The position numbers were made by a program, and so were the translations under genes. 54,323 nucleotides of DNA from NCBI RefSeq assembly GCF_001270495.1, contig NZ_LGUR01000234.1, forward strand, positions 1-54,323. The letters are read 5' to 3'. The notes beneath the pieces are model-generated. The model searched no databases. It had not been told where the DNA came from and saw nothing but the letters and a program-made list of their open reading frames with translations. The stretch comes from Streptomyces viridochromogenes. GTDB taxonomy: Bacteria > Actinomycetota > Actinomycetes > Streptomycetales > Streptomycetaceae. The stretch's first letter is position 1; every line of letters starts with the position of its first letter. Shown here piece after piece: positions 1-7,541 of this stretch.

Positions 1-100
1 CTCGGCATCGCCCGCCTGCACAACCTTGCCCTCGCCGGGTGACGGGGAAACGCACAGGTCATCCAGCATGCCGGAGATCATTTACGGGACAACCCTTAGT
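1..100 (+). mobile_element. Right end of an insertion sequence with transposase 3' tail
   Basis: The window opens inside a reading frame whose last 13 residues (LGIARLHNLALAG, stop at 40-42) look like the carboxy end of a Streptomyces IS5-like DDE transposase. Forty bases further on, the stretch around 80-100 (tttacgggacaaccctta) resembles the terminal inverted repeat of such elements as I remember them. The rest of the element lies outside the window, so family and exact end are uncertain. The assignment rests on recall of the C-terminal wording and the terminus, not on a complete gene. Confidence 0.4.
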
Positions 101-146
101 TGAGGCACGTCGCAACCGCCTCGGCACGGCTCCTTAAGATGTCATC

Positions 147-215
147 TCATTTGGTGAGTCTGCGGTAGCAGATGAGGGTGTAGGCGATGCTGCTGAACGC
201 GAGGTCGAGAAGTAC
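147..215 (-). pseudogene. Fragment of a second IS transposase (C-terminal ~22 residues)
   Basis: On the minus strand this stretch reads as the carboxy end of a DDE transposase, with the phrase SSIAYTLICYRRL just before the stop at 149-147. That ending is common to IS5-family transposases of Streptomyces. Upstream homology stops near position 215, where the plus strand instead reads as a serine recombinase tail, so this is a leftover chip of an element. It cannot encode a working transposase. Confidence 0.5.
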
Positions 216-416
216 AGCACCAAGCGTGCAGTGGTCGGCATCCCAATCGGTCAAACCATCCGTGAGACGTGGGAGCGAAACACGGACATCGGGTGGCGTC
301 GAAAGATCGTTGGGCTACTGGTGGACAAAATCATCGTCCACCCCGGCAGCGGGAAGTCTCGGCACAAGCAGCAGCGCTTCAACGTCGAACAGATCGAGAT
401 TCAGTGGAAGCTGTAG
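195..416 (+). pseudogene. C-terminal remnant of a serine recombinase
   Basis: The plus-strand frame ending at 414-416 carries about 60 residues typical of the extreme C-terminus of large serine recombinases of actinobacterial elements: a segment around TDIGWRRKIVGLLVDKIIVHP followed by a basic, polar tail ending IEIQWKL. The catalytic serine domain, the recombinase domain and the zinc ribbon are all missing, so it is non-functional. It shows that an integrase of the serine class once bordered this island on its left, while a complete tyrosine integrase sits at 33.8-35.0 kb on its right. The exact 5' junction with the neighbouring transposase chip (about 190-230) is not resolved. Confidence 0.6.
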
Positions 417-434
417 TGGTATAGGAGCACTACG

Positions 435-470
435 AAAGAACCTCCGGCTACAGTCCCGGAGGTTCTTTTT
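435..470 (+). terminator. Intrinsic terminator behind the recombinase remnant
   Basis: A perfect 13-base inverted repeat (aaagaacctccgg at 435-447 with ccggaggttcttt at 456-468) encloses an 8-base loop and runs into a T tract. Because the repeat begins with A residues it could also terminate leftward transcription. It survives behind the decayed recombinase. Confidence 0.85.
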
Positions 471-589
471 GCTTGAGCAGGCGGGCAATCTCTCGCATGA
501 TGCCCCTGTTTCTCAGTCCGATCCGTTACCTCATCTAAAATCGACTCGAAGGGGTGATCGCAAATGGATGGATGACAGTAGTGAGAGTG

Positions 590-613
590 GAGTTCTGGTA
601 ATGCTCAGAACTC
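590..613. repeat. Perfect 8-base inverted repeat upstream of a terminator
   Basis: gagttctg (590-597) and cagaactc (606-613) form a perfect stem around an 8-base loop. Ten bases later the strong 624-655 hairpin starts. There is no gene just upstream, so this may be part of a short untranslated RNA, a decayed gene's 3' end, or a protein-binding site. Confidence 0.5.
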
Positions 614-623
614 CCATACCTGT

Positions 624-655
624 ACCCCGCAGCACACATCGCTGCGGGGTTTTCT
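624..655 (+). terminator. Intrinsic terminator before the zinc-ribbon gene
   Basis: accccgcagc (624-633) pairs perfectly with gctgcggggt (641-650) around a 7-base loop and is followed by T residues. Together with the 435-470 terminator it insulates the 726-4001 module from upstream transcription. Confidence 0.8.
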
Positions 656-725
656 CTTGGGCTTGAGGAGAAGAAGATTGTTTCCATCATCTGCCTGCGG
701 CCCGATCTGTTGCTACTCTCAAGGA

Positions 726-983
726 GTGAAGCTCTCGGCGCAAGTCCTCAGCAGCCTCATCTCGTTTCCCTGTCCGCGATGCAGTTATGAAGTCGAGGCG
801 CAGCTTCTTGACGCCCGTGTGCAGAGCTATCTCTACTGCCCCTGTTGCCAAGCACGCATCCATCTGGTAGACGAAGATGGTTCACTGTTCGGTGAGCTCG
901 AAAACCTTGACCTGACTATGGGTCAGCTCAACAAGTCCCTGAAGAGGCTCTTCTGGTGCTCTACGAGCGTGACCTGCAAGTGA
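726..983 (+). CDS. Small zinc-ribbon protein
   Basis: An 85-residue protein with two CxxC pairs: CPRC at about residues 14-17 and CPCC at about 35-38, typical spacing for a small zinc ribbon. The segment after the ribbon is acidic and probably helical. A start at GTG 726 is preferred because it drops a basic, unstructured N-terminal extension beginning at TTG 657, although the purine-rich aaggag at 721-726 sits very close to it. The last residues (WCSTSVTCK) overlap the next gene by 28 bases in another frame and are not conserved-looking, so the two could be parts of one frameshifted zinc-ribbon/nuclease protein. Role is inferred only: substrate recognition or stabilisation of the nuclease downstream. 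Confidence 0.5.
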   Translation: MKLSAQVLSSLISFPCPRCSYEVEAQLLDARVQSYLYCPCCQARIHLVDEDGSLFGELENLDLTMGQLNKSLKRLFWCSTSVTCK

Positions 984-1936
984 AGCTCCAACAGAAGTAT
1001 CGTCGACTCTACAAGGCTGACTACAAGGTCTATGACCGGGAGATCGCCTATTTTCGGGACTTCATCGTGCAGTCGCCCGCCTTGAGAGCCGTCGCGGAGC
1101 GCATCGCGAGCAGTTGCCCTGATCTAGATGCAGACGAGTGGATCGCGAATAACTGCGTTCGGCGCGGAATATACGACTGGCCGGATACTGAAATTGGTCG
1201 GGCTAAAGTGCAATGGCGGCTCATCGTGCAGTGGGCGGACGGTGGAGACTTCACCGCTCAAGCCAGATCGCTCTCCCATGACAGCAACTACAAAGTGATC
1301 TTCCGAGAGGTTACTGAGAAGACGGTTGAACCGTTCGTTGACTACCTGCAGGAGCAACTCGGTTCCGCAAGCGAAGTGCTCTACATGCTGGAGCGCTTCA
1401 CGCGACGCGTGGAGTGGTTCGACCAAGTCGAGTTGCACAAGAAGTACGAGCTTGATACCACGCACGGCGAAGACATCTACGACACACACCTCCGCAAGTT
1501 CCTCTTTGACCAGGGCATCGACTACCCGTTCTCTCAGCCGAAGTCCGCTTCGGGGCAAGTAGACGTAGCCGCAGGGCTGGACGGAGACGACCCGCTTGTA
1601 TGCGAGGTCAAGCTGTATGACACCTCAAGGAAGGGTTACGGGGTTCCTTATGTAGCCAAGGGCTTCAGGCAGGCACTCGACTACGCTCATGATTACGGCA
1701 AGAGCGTTGCCTACCTGGTGACGTTTAATCTGAGCGACCAAGGGCTTCAGATGCCCACTGATGAAGTGTCGAAGCCCTGGCCCCCGCGGCTCCATGTTGA
1801 AGGTGTCACTGTCTACCTGGTGACGGTGCACGCCAAGCCTCAACTCTCAGCAAGCATGAGAGGGAAGGCCAGCCCACGAGTCGTGACCCGGGATGAACTA
1901 GTCAACCCGCACGAGGGCGAGGCGGACGAAGGCTGA
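956..1936 (+). CDS. PD-(D/E)XK nuclease-like protein
   Basis: A 326-residue protein. The first 150 residues are helical and charged; the C-terminal half contains a restriction-endonuclease-like core with a GQVDVAAG strand (Asp203) and CEVKLYD (Glu217, Lys219), followed by a helix with FRQALDYAHDYGK and a hydrophobic strand YLVTF. That order (D, then E-x-K on the next strand, then a Q-containing helix) is the PD-(D/E)XK signature. It starts with GTG inside the zinc-ribbon gene. A weak terminator and a separate promoter lie between it and the OLD gene, so they are probably separate transcripts in one module. Codon usage is less GC-biased than the DNA to the right. I do not recognise a named family. 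DNA cleavage is inferred. Confidence 0.65.
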   Translation: MLYERDLQVKLQQKYRRLYKADYKVYDREIAYFRDFIVQSPALRAVAERIASSCPDLDADEWIANNCVRRGIYDWPDTEIGRAKVQWRLIVQWADGGDFTAQARSLSHDSNYKVIFREVTEKTVEPFVDYLQEQLGSASEVLYMLERFTRRVEWFDQVELHKKYELDTTHGEDIYDTHLRKFLFDQGIDYPFSQPKSASGQVDVAAGLDGDDPLVCEVKLYDTSRKGYGVPYVAKGFRQALDYAHDYGKSVAYLVTFNLSDQGLQMPTDEVSKPWPPRLHVEGVTVYLVTVHAKPQLSASMRGKASPRVVTRDELVNPHEGEADEG

Positions 1937-1949
1937 CGCGCTATAACAG

Positions 1950-1984
1950 AGCGCCTCGGTGTGAGCTCCGGAGGGCGTCTTTTA
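1950..1984 (+). terminator. Weak hairpin terminator after the nuclease gene
   Basis: gcgcctc pairs with gagggcgt (one bulge and one G-T pair) followed by cttttaa. It is weaker than the other terminators here but is placed just downstream of the nuclease stop. Confidence 0.45.
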
Positions 1985-2005
1985 ACTATTATCGCAAAGA
2001 TCGTT

Positions 2006-2035
2006 TTGACACCCTTGAAAGGGTTTATTTATTCT
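2006..2035 (+). promoter_or_regulatory. Promoter of the OLD gene with an internal palindrome
   Basis: TTGACA at 2006-2011 matches the -35 consensus exactly. TATTCT at 2030-2035 is a fair -10, with 18 bases between. A perfect 6-2-6 palindrome (accctt-ga-aagggt, 2011-2024) fills the spacer, where a bound repressor would block RNA polymerase. The transcript would start near 2041-2043, almost at the ribosome-binding site (gggagg, 2039-2044) of the GTG start at 2049, so the leader would be very short. Confidence 0.6.
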
Positions 2036-2048
2036 ACTGGGAGGACTT

Positions 2049-4001
2049 GTGGCGGAGCTGATCAATATTCGAGGGGTGGACTTTCGCGGCTACAGAAATT
2101 TTTCTGTTGACCTTAGGGGAAACGGTCTCTTCCTCGTAGCGGGACCAACTAATTCGGGGAAAAGTGCACTTCTCTCTGCTCTCGACATCGTCGCTGGTGG
2201 TGAGTTTACAGGTTCCGTTCGGCACGCCCAAGGTTTCCAGCCTCGTATTACTGCTCGCTGGTCTCTAAGCAACGAGGAAAGGGAAAAGTTGCTGAGCGGG
2301 TCGAGCGAAACCGACCAGCTGCTTGCAGATGCGGACACTGCCCATTGGATGGAGTGGGTATTTTCTGAACATGAAGGCTACATTCGACCAACACGAGTTA
2401 CGGTTCAGTGGCATGGGGAAGAGCGCACTATCGCCTTGCTTCAATCATCTTCGCCAGGCTCCTTCGAGTTTTCTATTGCCGACTTTCCTTTGACGGGCGA
2501 GGATCGCGATCTGACCAGGAAGAGTTCAGGGAGTGGATCACATCCATCTGACACTCTCCATCATTTTCAAGGTTACGCGAATGGGATTCCTCATTACATC
2601 CTCACAGAGTGGCGAAAGGGCTACTTTCACTTTCGCCCACTCCGTGAATCGGCAGGTCGAAAGGTCCAGATTGCTGGCGTAACACCGCTTCTTGAATCCA
2701 GCGGCGCGAATCTCGCAACGGTTCTACTGCACCTCTATACGAACCAGCCAGATGTTTGGCAGACGTTGCAATCACATGTGACAAGCATCGTGCCGGACGT
2801 CGGCCAGCTAATGGTTCCTGTGGCGAATACAAGTGTCGAGGTTGTCTTCAAAGACAGCTCTTCTGGTGTCCGCCACAACCTAAAAGACTTGGGGTCGGGC
2901 GTTGAGCAACTGCTCATGCTGCTGGTTGTCGGTCTAACTGAATCAGCCAATGTCGTCCTATTGGAAGAGCCGGAAACCGGACTGCATGCTAGTGCACAGC
3001 GAGCGCTACTGACCCTGCTGCAAACATGGTCAGCAGATCGGCTATTCATGGCGTCCACTCACTCAGCTGCCCTCCTCGACTGGCATTCCCCTACGACCTC
3101 AGTACTTGCCGTCTCTCGTAAAGACGGCGAATCGGTGGCTACCCCTGTCACAACTGAGCGCGCGGCGCTCCTTCAGGGGCTTGGTGTTCGTCTGAGTGAT
3201 GTTCTCTCCGCTGAGCGCATTCTCATCGTGGAAGGCCCAACGGACAAAGAAATTCTCGACACGTGGTTTCCGGCTGTACTGAACAATCCACGCCTCGTCA
3301 TTATTCGCGGAGGTGGCGGCTACAACGCTCGCCACGCTGGCCTGTTGGCCGCTTGGCTCAATGAAGCAGATGGGCTTAGCCAGCGTCGCGTTCTCTACGT
3401 TCGTGACCGGGATGAACTTTCCGCTGACTTCCTGTCCACGCTGGAAGCATCTGAAAGCGTGTACATCCTGCCGTGCCGTGAGCTTGAAAACTTGATGCTC
3501 GACGACGAGGCAATCCAGAAAGTTATCAACGTAGAGCGTGGACGGTTCGGCAAGGATGCGGTGACGGTCGAGGAGATTTCTTCGGCGACCCGTGAACTGG
3601 CTGCCGAGCTACAGCAAGTGGTCGTATTGAAACAAGTCATGGCAGACCTCGCAGACCCGATTCGGCTTGTCGACCACAAGATGCGTGGCAAGTTGGCGAA
3701 GCAATCGGCAGACAAGGCGGCGTTGTCGGCGGCAGTCTTGCCGCGCGTGCCTACCGCTGAGGCTCTTGAAGCAAAGATTTCCTCAACGTGGGATGAGCAT
3801 GATGGAGAGATCTCATCTAACTGGGATGCCGACTGGAAGAATCTCGCACCCGGCGCAGAAATTCTGCAAGGCTTGTGGTTGAAGTACTTGAATCGCGGCT
3901 ACAATAAGTCGAAGGACGGTCTTGCGCTCGCCGAGGCTATGGAAGTACCGCCACAGGCGTTGCACGAACTTCTTGATAAATTTATGCAGGACAACCCGTA
4001 G
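2049..4001 (+). CDS. OLD-family ATP-dependent nuclease (ABC-type ATPase plus TOPRIM)
   Basis: A 650-residue protein with the order of an OLD (overcoming lysogenization defect) nuclease. The N-terminal ATPase half has a Walker A at residues 32-39 (GPTNSGKS), a glycine-rich signature near LGSGVEQ, a Walker B at about 301-310 (VVLLEEPETG) and an H-loop (STHSAAL). A TOPRIM domain follows from about residue 388 (ILIVEGPTDKEIL, with the catalytic Glu), with an acidic DRDE at about 453. OLD proteins cleave DNA and include GajA of Gabija, but no GajB-type helicase adjoins it; the partners upstream are a zinc ribbon and a PD-(D/E)XK nuclease. GTG start with a strong ribosome-binding site. Third positions are noticeably AT-richer than in the Streptomyces-like genes downstream, suggesting recent transfer. 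Family assignment is firm; a role in phage defence is inferred from family and context. Confidence 0.85.
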   Translation: MAELINIRGVDFRGYRNFSVDLRGNGLFLVAGPTNSGKSALLSALDIVAGGEFTGSVRHAQGFQPRITARWSLSNEEREKLLSGSSETDQLLADADTAHWMEWVFSEHEGYIRPTRVTVQWHGEERTIALLQSSSPGSFEFSIADFPLTGEDRDLTRKSSGSGSHPSDTLHHFQGYANGIPHYILTEWRKGYFHFRPLRESAGRKVQIAGVTPLLESSGANLATVLLHLYTNQPDVWQTLQSHVTSIVPDVGQLMVPVANTSVEVVFKDSSSGVRHNLKDLGSGVEQLLMLLVVGLTESANVVLLEEPETGLHASAQRALLTLLQTWSADRLFMASTHSAALLDWHSPTTSVLAVSRKDGESVATPVTTERAALLQGLGVRLSDVLSAERILIVEGPTDKEILDTWFPAVLNNPRLVIIRGGGGYNARHAGLLAAWLNEADGLSQRRVLYVRDRDELSADFLSTLEASESVYILPCRELENLMLDDEAIQKVINVERGRFGKDAVTVEEISSATRELAAELQQVVVLKQVMADLADPIRLVDHKMRGKLAKQSADKAALSAAVLPRVPTAEALEAKISSTWDEHDGEISSNWDADWKNLAPGAEILQGLWLKYLNRGYNKSKDGLALAEAMEVPPQALHELLDKFMQDNP

Positions 4002-4020
4002 GGCTTGAGCCAAGCAATAG

Positions 4021-4055
4021 GAACACCTCCGCAGCCACAGCGGGGGTGTTCGTCT
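4021..4055. terminator. Terminator between the OLD gene and the IS110 fragment
   Basis: gaacacctccgc (4021-4032) pairs with gcgggggtgttc (4040-4051), 12 bases around a 7-base loop with one mismatch, 20 bases after the OLD stop. The T tract is poor (gtcttg). It may also stop leftward transcription from the IS110 remnant. Confidence 0.65.
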
Positions 4056-4113
4056 TGATCGAGCCGACCAACCTTGCGCCGGCCACGGCTCTTACTGATT
4101 CCTAACGCGTCTG

Positions 4114-4866
4114 TCAAGCCGCGAGGGCCTTGGGCGGAGCGGGCTCGTAGCACCGCCCGTCGCGTAGGAGTGCCCAGAGGACGTTGACGCGGCGGCGGGC
4201 AAGGGCGAGGACGGCCTGGGTGTGGCGCTTACCCTCGCCGCGTTTGCGATCGTAGAACCGGCATGATTCCTCGCTGTGGCGGATGCTGAACAACGCCGAG
4301 GTGTAGAAGACGCGTTGGAGGCGGCGGTTGTAGCACTGCGGGCGCCGCAGGCTGCCGCTGATTTTCCCGGAGTCGCGGGGTACCGGGGCGACGCCGCCGA
4401 AGCCGGCAAGGCGGTCGGCGGTGCCGAAGGCGCTCATGTCGCCCCCGGTGGCGGCGAGGAACTCGGCGCCGAGGATGACGCCCAGGCCGGGCATGCTGGT
4501 GATCACGTCGAAGACGTGGTGGTCGCGAAACCGGGCCTCGATGTCCTTGTCGAGTTCGGCGACCTGCTGGTTGAGGCCCATCACCTCCTTCGCCAGCGTG
4601 TGCACCAGCTGGGCTGTCAGCTTCTCGCCGGGCAGGCTGGTGTGCTGCCGTTCGGCGGCCTCGATGGCGAGCTCGGCGAGGCGGTCGGGGCGCACGACGT
4701 GGCGGTTGCGCAGCCAGGTCTCCAGCCGCTTGGCGCCGATGCGGCGGATGGCGGCTGGGGTCTGGTAGCCGGTGAGTAGGGTGAGGGGGCCGGTGTTGGT
4801 CAGATCCAAGGCCCGTTCCAGGCCGGGGAAGACGCCTGTGAGCTGGGCTCGCAAGCGGTTGACAGT
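4114..4866 (-). pseudogene. IS110-family transposase, 5'-truncated
   Basis: On the minus strand about 250 residues match the C-terminal two thirds of IS110/IS116/IS902 transposases: NRLRAQL, LLTGYQTPAAIRRIG, SMPGLGVILGAEFLAATGG and the conserved block LAGFGGVAPVPRDSGK with the serine used in the IS110 reaction, ending ALAA at the stop 4116-4114. The N-terminal DEDD (RuvC-like) domain and the upstream region that in IS110 elements encodes the guide (bridge) RNA are missing. Homology stops near 4862, where the sequence becomes jetC on the opposite strand. The much longer minus-strand frame that continues to 6936 is only the shadow of jetC and jetD. The element is dead and marks the site of a deletion. 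Confidence 0.85.
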
Positions 4867-6097
4867 GACACCTCGGTCACCGGCATCGAGGCAGCCCGCA
4901 GCGCCGTCCCCGCGACCGTCATGTCCCTCGTAGACGCACTCGACGAAGCCACTCAGGGCCGCCGCATCACCGAGAGCCTCCTCAAGACCGCCACCACCAA
5001 GATCTCCACAGCCATCACCACATTGGAAAGCTCCCTGCTCGGATCCGATCAGGGCTACCTCTTCGAGTGGGAGCAGGCCGGCGACATCATCCTGGCCCGG
5101 GTCACCGACAGTGAAGGTCCGACGCCGGTGGCAGATTTCGGGCGCCGCTTGGCCGAACAACTCGCCGATCAGCGGGTATTGCTGGAGGAGAGGGAACGCA
5201 CCGTCCTTGAAGACGGCCTGCTGACCGGGCTTGCTCAGCAGATTCACGACCGCACCGTCGCGGCCCGCGATTTGGTCAGGAACATGGACGCCGACACCCG
5301 GGCCAGGCCGATGTCGTCCGGGACCACGGTCGGCATCCATTGGGTGGTCTCCGACAGCCTGACCGACTCCCAGAAAGCCGTCAGCGAACTGCTGAAGAAG
5401 GACGCCTCCGAACTCGACCCTGCGCGCTTGACCGAACTCCGCTCCCACCTGCGCAGCCAGATCCGCACCAAGGCAGCCGCGGACAAGAAGCAGAGCTACC
5501 AACATGTGATCGCCGAAGTCCTGGACTACCGGTCCTGGCGGAGGTTCGAACTGCGCCTGTTCCGCCCGGGCATGAGTGAGGAGGAGAGGAAGAAGGGAGA
5601 AGTCCTCACCAAGGCCAAGCACAGCGTGATGTCCGGCGGTGAGAAGTCCGCCTCCATCCACCTGCCACTCTTCGCCGCCGCCCACGCCCAGTACAGCTCC
5701 GCCTACCCCACCTGCCCACGTCTGATCGCCCTCGACGAGGCCTTCGCCGGCATCGACGAGAAGTACCGCCCCGATCTGCTCGCCCTCACGGCCAAGTTCG
5801 ACCTCGACCTCTTCATGACCGGCTACGACCTGTGGATCACGTATCCCGATGTGCCGCAGATCTCGCACTACGACATGAAGCACGACGAGGTCCTCGCACA
5901 CCGTCTCCGCCATGCTGCTGGTCTGGGACGGCGAACAGATCCTCGACGACGTCGGATACCCCGGATCCGAAGATCTGGCCGCCGAGCTGCTCAGCTTCCG
6001 GCCAAGCCGCCACGTTCCGGCACACGCGGGATTGCTCACCGACGCGCCTGAGGACGAGCCGGTAGACAGCGGCACTGAGGAAAACGAGGGGGAGTAA
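4864..6097 (+). pseudogene. jetC: JetC remnant (SMC-like Wadjet ATPase), 5'-truncated and frameshifted
   Basis: About 410 residues of the C-terminal part of a TIGR02680-type SMC/MukB-like ATPase. A coiled-coil exit segment (Glu/Arg/Leu rich) leads to the ABC signature VMSGGEKSA (around 5628), the Walker B PRLIALDEAFAGID (around 5720) and the switch region. The N-terminal head with Walker A, the hinge and most of the coil are missing because the reading enters directly from the IS110 fragment at about 4862-4870. The frame then breaks near 5896: one extra base after gaggtcctc shifts reading from the frame ending at 6051 to the frame that gives MLLVWDGEQILDD and ends TAA at 6095-6097, overlapping the jetD start by one base. 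Without Walker A it cannot hydrolyse ATP. Confidence 0.85.
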
Positions 6098-7356
6098 TGA
6101 GTCTGCCGACGTCCGACGTGTACGAACGCTACCGGGGCCCTCAGTTCCGCCGCCTTCTTAGGGCTGCCCGGCGCTCCCTTGAACGCAATGGAGGCGAGAT
6201 CTCCGGCTCCATCGGCCTTACGAATCCGACGGCAGAAGAGCGCAATACCATCATCGGTATCACAGGCGCGTACCGTGCGGCTGACGTCCGCCGTCTCTCT
6301 CTTCCGCTTGCGGCACTGGACCAGAACGTCCGCAACGTCACCGGTGCCTCCCTCCGCGACCTCCTGGAACGACTCGGACCTCCACTGCGGTTTCGAGCCG
6401 ACGAACGGAGCGCCATTGATCAGGCCCGGCAACAGTTGCTGGCCGAGGGAGAGGCCAGCGCACTCCATGCTGAGAACCCCTGGTACAAGGAGTGGCTGAG
6501 TGGCCTGGCTTCTGACGGGACGATCACTGGGCTGATCAACAAGAAGGACGAACGCCTCCTCAGCCAGGCCATCCGCGTTCTCGAATACCTCTACGGTCGC
6601 GCCAGCGGTTCGCCGCCGGTCATGCTTGCCGCCTTGGCCGACGCCACCACGGGAAGCACCAAGGCCCTCAATCCTGGCCAAGGTTTGCTGCCGACCCTCG
6701 TACTCCGAGCGTTGGCAATAGCGCGAGGAGTTCCGCTCGATCCAGGAGCCGAGGCCCGGCGCGAGCTCTGGGATGCGTTCGACGTCATCGTGGACGACCT
6801 GGCCAGCCGCGTCCTTGTCCTCAATCTGCCGGCGTCTGGTCAAGGGCTGGGGGAGTGGCTCACCGACGCGGCTCGATACGGCACCCCGTTCCAAGTCACA
6901 CTCCACCAGCTGGTCACCTTGCCCGTCACCGTTCACCTGCCGCAGGTGTACGTCTGTGAGAACCCAGCTGTCCTCCGCCGCGCCGCCGGAGAGCTCGGCG
7001 CGAGCAGCCCTCCGTTGATCTGCGCCGAAGGCCGGCCGTCAACGGCCTTTCACCGACTGGCCCGCTTGATCGTCAACGGTGGGGGCCGACTCCTCTACCA
7101 CGGGGACTTCGACTGGCCGGGAATCGATATGACCAATCAACTCATCAGCCGCTACGGAGCCGAGCCCTGGAAGATGACTGCTGAGGATTACCTGGAGGGA
7201 CTCCGGACCGAAGACGACCACGTCGCCTTGTCCGGGAAGGCCCGCAGCACTTCATGGGACCCGCGTTTGGGCAATGCGATGCAGGAGCATCAGGTGGCTG
7301 TGTATGAGGAAGGTGTAGCTGATGCTCTCCTGGCGGAATGGGGTGACCTGCCTTGA
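6097..7356 (+). CDS. jetD: JetD, TOPRIM-like nuclease subunit of Wadjet (TIGR02679/DUF2399)
   Basis: A 419-residue protein that looks complete. The C-terminal third carries the DUF2399 TOPRIM-like core: YVCENPAVLRRAA, then ICAEGRPSTAFHRL with an acidic residue, then LLYHGDFDWPGI, whose Asp-x-Asp is the expected metal ligand. The N-terminal part matches the TIGR02679 arm region. In Wadjet, JetA, JetB and JetC form an SMC-type motor that senses circular plasmid DNA and JetD cuts it. Here only JetD is intact: jetA and jetB are absent and jetC is a broken remnant upstream, its stop overlapping this ATG (taatg). Plasmid interference is therefore not expected unless the missing subunits are encoded elsewhere. 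The belief that this is the DUF2397/2398/2399 Wadjet subtype is from memory of the family. Confidence 0.85.
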   Translation: MSLPTSDVYERYRGPQFRRLLRAARRSLERNGGEISGSIGLTNPTAEERNTIIGITGAYRAADVRRLSLPLAALDQNVRNVTGASLRDLLERLGPPLRFRADERSAIDQARQQLLAEGEASALHAENPWYKEWLSGLASDGTITGLINKKDERLLSQAIRVLEYLYGRASGSPPVMLAALADATTGSTKALNPGQGLLPTLVLRALAIARGVPLDPGAEARRELWDAFDVIVDDLASRVLVLNLPASGQGLGEWLTDAARYGTPFQVTLHQLVTLPVTVHLPQVYVCENPAVLRRAAGELGASSPPLICAEGRPSTAFHRLARLIVNGGGRLLYHGDFDWPGIDMTNQLISRYGAEPWKMTAEDYLEGLRTEDDHVALSGKARSTSWDPRLGNAMQEHQVAVYEEGVADALLAEWGDLP

Positions 7357-7470
7357 TCGTGGGCAGGCGGTGACCTGCCCAGCTGGGTAGTCGGCAGTAG
7401 CCGGGGGAACAGCCCGCACGGTGGGGCTGTAGAGACACCGGAACCCTGTATGCCCCGTACAACGAGCGAC

Positions 7471-7476
7471 TAGGCT
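7471..7476 (+). promoter_or_regulatory. Possible -10 box for the kinase-led locus
   Basis: TAGGCT fits the actinobacterial TAnnnT pattern well, but there is only a poor -35 (tgtatg, 7447-7452) 18 bases upstream. If real, transcription would start near 7483, which would exclude the earliest kinase start (7476) and favour ATG 7542. Confidence 0.3.
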
Positions 7477-7541
7477 TGATCGGCGCCCACGAATCTGGAC
7501 CGGATGGCGCACAGGTGGGTGTAGGGAGATCTGAGCAGCAG

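Larger units (their letters stand above)
417..725. other. Gene-free stretch with two terminators and one extra hairpin
   Basis: No convincing coding sequence is seen here. The stretch holds a strong terminator (435-470), a short inverted repeat (590-613) and a second terminator (624-655). The open frame across it (187-666) is not protein-like. Confidence 0.6.

Noticed and set aside
2049..4001. Gabija (GajA with GajB)
   Set aside because: The OLD protein fits GajA in type, but no GajB helicase is adjacent; the UvrD-type gene at 24.1 kb belongs to another operon and has a RelE-like domain.
4867..6936. Minus-strand continuation of the IS110 frame to 940 codons
   Set aside because: It is antisense to jetC and jetD, which show real motifs; IS110 homology ends near 4862.
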